Source of the DNA: Blastomyces gilchristii SLH14081
Lineage: Eukaryota > Ascomycota > Eurotiomycetes > Onygenales > Ajellomycetaceae
Assembly (NCBI RefSeq): GCF_000003855.2
Contig: NW_003101640.1
Span: 31,035-95,034 of the forward strand
Reading direction: 5' to 3'
DNA: 64,000 bases
The first letter of the stretch is position 1. Every line of letters begins with the position of its first letter. The notes beneath the pieces are model-generated. The model saw only the letters and a program-made list of their open reading frames with translations, made no database searches and was not told the DNA's origin. Position numbers and translations under genes: made by a program. Shown here one piece after another: positions 62,200-64,000 of the stretch.

Positions 62200-63850
62200 T
62201 TCTTGCTTTTCTTAACTGTATATACTGTGTGTAATCTTTTATATCATGATTTTGACATTCACAGTTAAAGCAAGCTCAATATTCATAATACTAAGATTTT
62301 CACTCAGAGAATCTCTTTTTCAGAGAATTCAGTGCTTTAATAATGACATTCAGATCTAGATTCATTGCATTCAGATGTGTAGCTTGTATTATAGAAGTCT
62401 GATTATCTATTCTTCACTAAGATATACTCAATTGCAGTATTTTCTGTTATAATTGACTCACTTGTTCCTGTACAATGAGAATATTGTATGCTTTCTTCAC
62501 TATGTCTGACTGTGAGATTAAGCATTTTCATTTCACTCTCAACTTAAGTGTAAGATTATGAATGAAGATCTGTAAACAGAAAGATATTAAAAGCTCTTCA
62601 TTCAATATGAGATAGTATAAGCTGAAGTGTGTGAAGTATGATATAAGATTACTTACTTATCTACACTCAGTGAAGTATTTATAATACTTATCTCATATAT
62701 TCACTTTCTCAAAGTTGTATAAGATTCATTTGAAAAACTCATTTCATATTTATAAGAATGAATATCACTTCAGATCTATAAGATTTATCTTTTTATCAGT
62801 TATTTATAATAACTTCACTTTTCTGTATAGAAATACAGCAGATTTTAAGATCTGTTAAAATTTTATTAACTGTCTGTCTGTGAGTTCACATTCAATCTGA
62901 TAATATAATTACATCTGACTTAGTCAGCTGATTACAGCATCATTTTTTCAGTTGCTATTAAAGCTTGATAGCTTCAGCAGATCTCTCAGCTTAATATATC
63001 TCATACTCAGATTCCCATTCTGTGCAGTGATCTCTGATAATATGTATACTTCTGAAGAGATTGTAAATGATTGTGATAAGATCTTCAGATTCAGTGTAGT
63101 TATCTGTCTATATAAACATTTAATCTTCTGCTGCAGATCTAAGATCTGATTTTCTCTATTCTTATTAATAATGATAATTGCATCAGTGAAGCTCTTCATA
63201 GTGAATACTTAATCTACAGTGAATGCTAATTGTTGTTTGACTTCTATCTCAGTCTATCACTGCATACACAAGGCCTCAATCTTGTTTAGAATTCTCATAC
63301 ATATATGAAGCTTTGATTCTGATTCAGCAGTTTCAGCTGCTTTTCTTACTACTTTAAGTAAATCCTCTGAGAGATTCTGTATATCTTTCAGTTCAGATAG
63401 CAGAGAAGAATATTATTCATATTAACTAGAAAAGATATTCATTTCAGTGATTTCTCATTGATTGTACAATGTCTATTATTATATTACTATATCATTATAT
63501 TGTTATATGATTTCTGTTATTATTATATAACTTCAGTGATAGCCACTGTTCTCTTTTTATTCTTTTTTTGAGTAGAGAGCAGACTTCTTTGAATCTGGTT
63601 CATCACTCTCATCTTCTTTCTCATATCTCATCTGTTCACATCTCATACATGGCATTCATCTGAGTGTGAAGTTTTCTCTCAATAAGTGAAGCAGCATCAA
63701 TCAAATGCTCTTTCACTCACTGCTCTTCATATACTATCTTTTGAGATGTTCTAAAATCACACTGACATGATAACTATAAATCATTTCATAGATAGAATTA
63801 TCATGTTCTGAAGAAGCCTGCACTTCTCACCAGTTTTTAGACATGCTATC
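62200..63850 (-). pseudogene. LTR-B gag-like region
   Basis: Upstream of RT on the - strand. A 83-codon open stretch (63199-62948, MKSFTDAIIIINKNRENQILDLQQ...) suggests a coiled coil. Further open pieces are interrupted by stops. The gag call rests on its position between the 5' LTR and RT. Confidence 0.5.
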
Positions 63851-63853
63851 AGA

Positions 63854-64000
63854 TGTGATTCAAAGGTTGCTTGAGCCAGCATACAATTACAGGTGTATGC
63901 TGACTTCTTATATATCATATGCTAAATTAATTAGTGGCCGCTATGGCCCCCTTACATTCATAAGCAAGTTCGGAAGCGGCCGCGTTATTATCCGACGGTC
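63854..64000 (-). repeat. LTR-B 5' LTR, inner 147 bp
   Basis: Matches 55249-55395. It keeps many CpGs (ggccgctatggcccccttac, gcggccgcgttattatccgacgg), unlike the rest of the window, and is cut by the window end. Confidence 0.82.

Larger units (their letters stand above)
55249..64000 (-). mobile_element. LTR-B: second Gypsy-type LTR retrotransposon, runs off the window
   Basis: LTR ends reading TGTGATTCAAAG on + occur at 55249 (inside Gypsy-6, after tgaac) and 63854. The visible 147 bp of the right LTR match the left one. Coding is on the - strand: gag-like (63850-62200), RT, RNase H, integrase with a GPY/F-type end, then about 3.4 kb to the left end. It is less CpG-depleted than the elements it interrupts, so it is the last large insertion here. 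An hAT MITE lies inside at 56308-56813. Confidence 0.85.

Noticed and set aside
1..64000. Alternative genetic code with TGA as Trp
   Set aside because: TAA and TAG also interrupt the same frames at Gln and Arg positions, and catalytic residues are mutated. Decay explains all of it.

Overview
The window looks like nuclear heterochromatin of a filamentous fungus, probably a Pezizomycotina ascomycete. It is very AT-rich and almost free of CpG. It is packed with Ty3/Gypsy chromoviruses, a Tad-like LINE, Fot1/pogo transposases, an hAT-type MITE and tRNA-headed SINEs, all riddled with C-to-T / G-to-A stop codons. I found no intact host protein gene. The species cannot be fixed from sequence alone.

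Layout: 1-3288 is a LINE (copy A, + strand) carrying two hAT MITEs. It sits inside a Fot1/pogo transposase relic (3291-5110), followed by featureless AT-rich DNA (5111-6444) that resumes at 12187-12739 after Gypsy-1 (6445-12181). From 12740 a deep nest begins. An LTR fragment was split by Gypsy-2 (-), which was split by Gypsy-3 (+, 13867-31913), which holds Gypsy-4, an hAT MITE, a SINE and Gypsy-5. Gypsy-2 resumes at 31919-34382. A patch at 34383-35707 (unknown decayed ORF, a CpG-rich island, a pogo-like C-terminus) carries another hAT MITE. That MITE is broken by Gypsy-6 (-, from 35995), which holds LINE-B, LINE-C, an hAT MITE, a second SINE and finally a second LTR retrotransposon family (LTR-B, from 55249 past the window end), itself hit by an hAT MITE. 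Element names are mine.

Most boundaries rest on target-site duplications read directly: 5 bp for Gypsy elements, 8 bp for the 506-bp hAT MITE, 11-13 bp for LINEs and SINEs. These give an insertion order without needing sequence divergence.

The most interesting system is the non-LTR one. The SINE and the LINE share a 3' end (TATAAT.GAAG followed by AAT repeats), so the SINE may be mobilised by this LINE. The LINE 3' end keeps two hairpins in all three copies. LINE-C is a chimera whose 5' end is a tRNA-headed segment of about 740 bp, fused to a 5'-truncated LINE and bounded by one pair of target duplications. The hypermutation is also unusual: in paired copies it strikes CpC and CpG as much as CpA and spares CpT, which differs from the classic CpA-dominated RIP signature.
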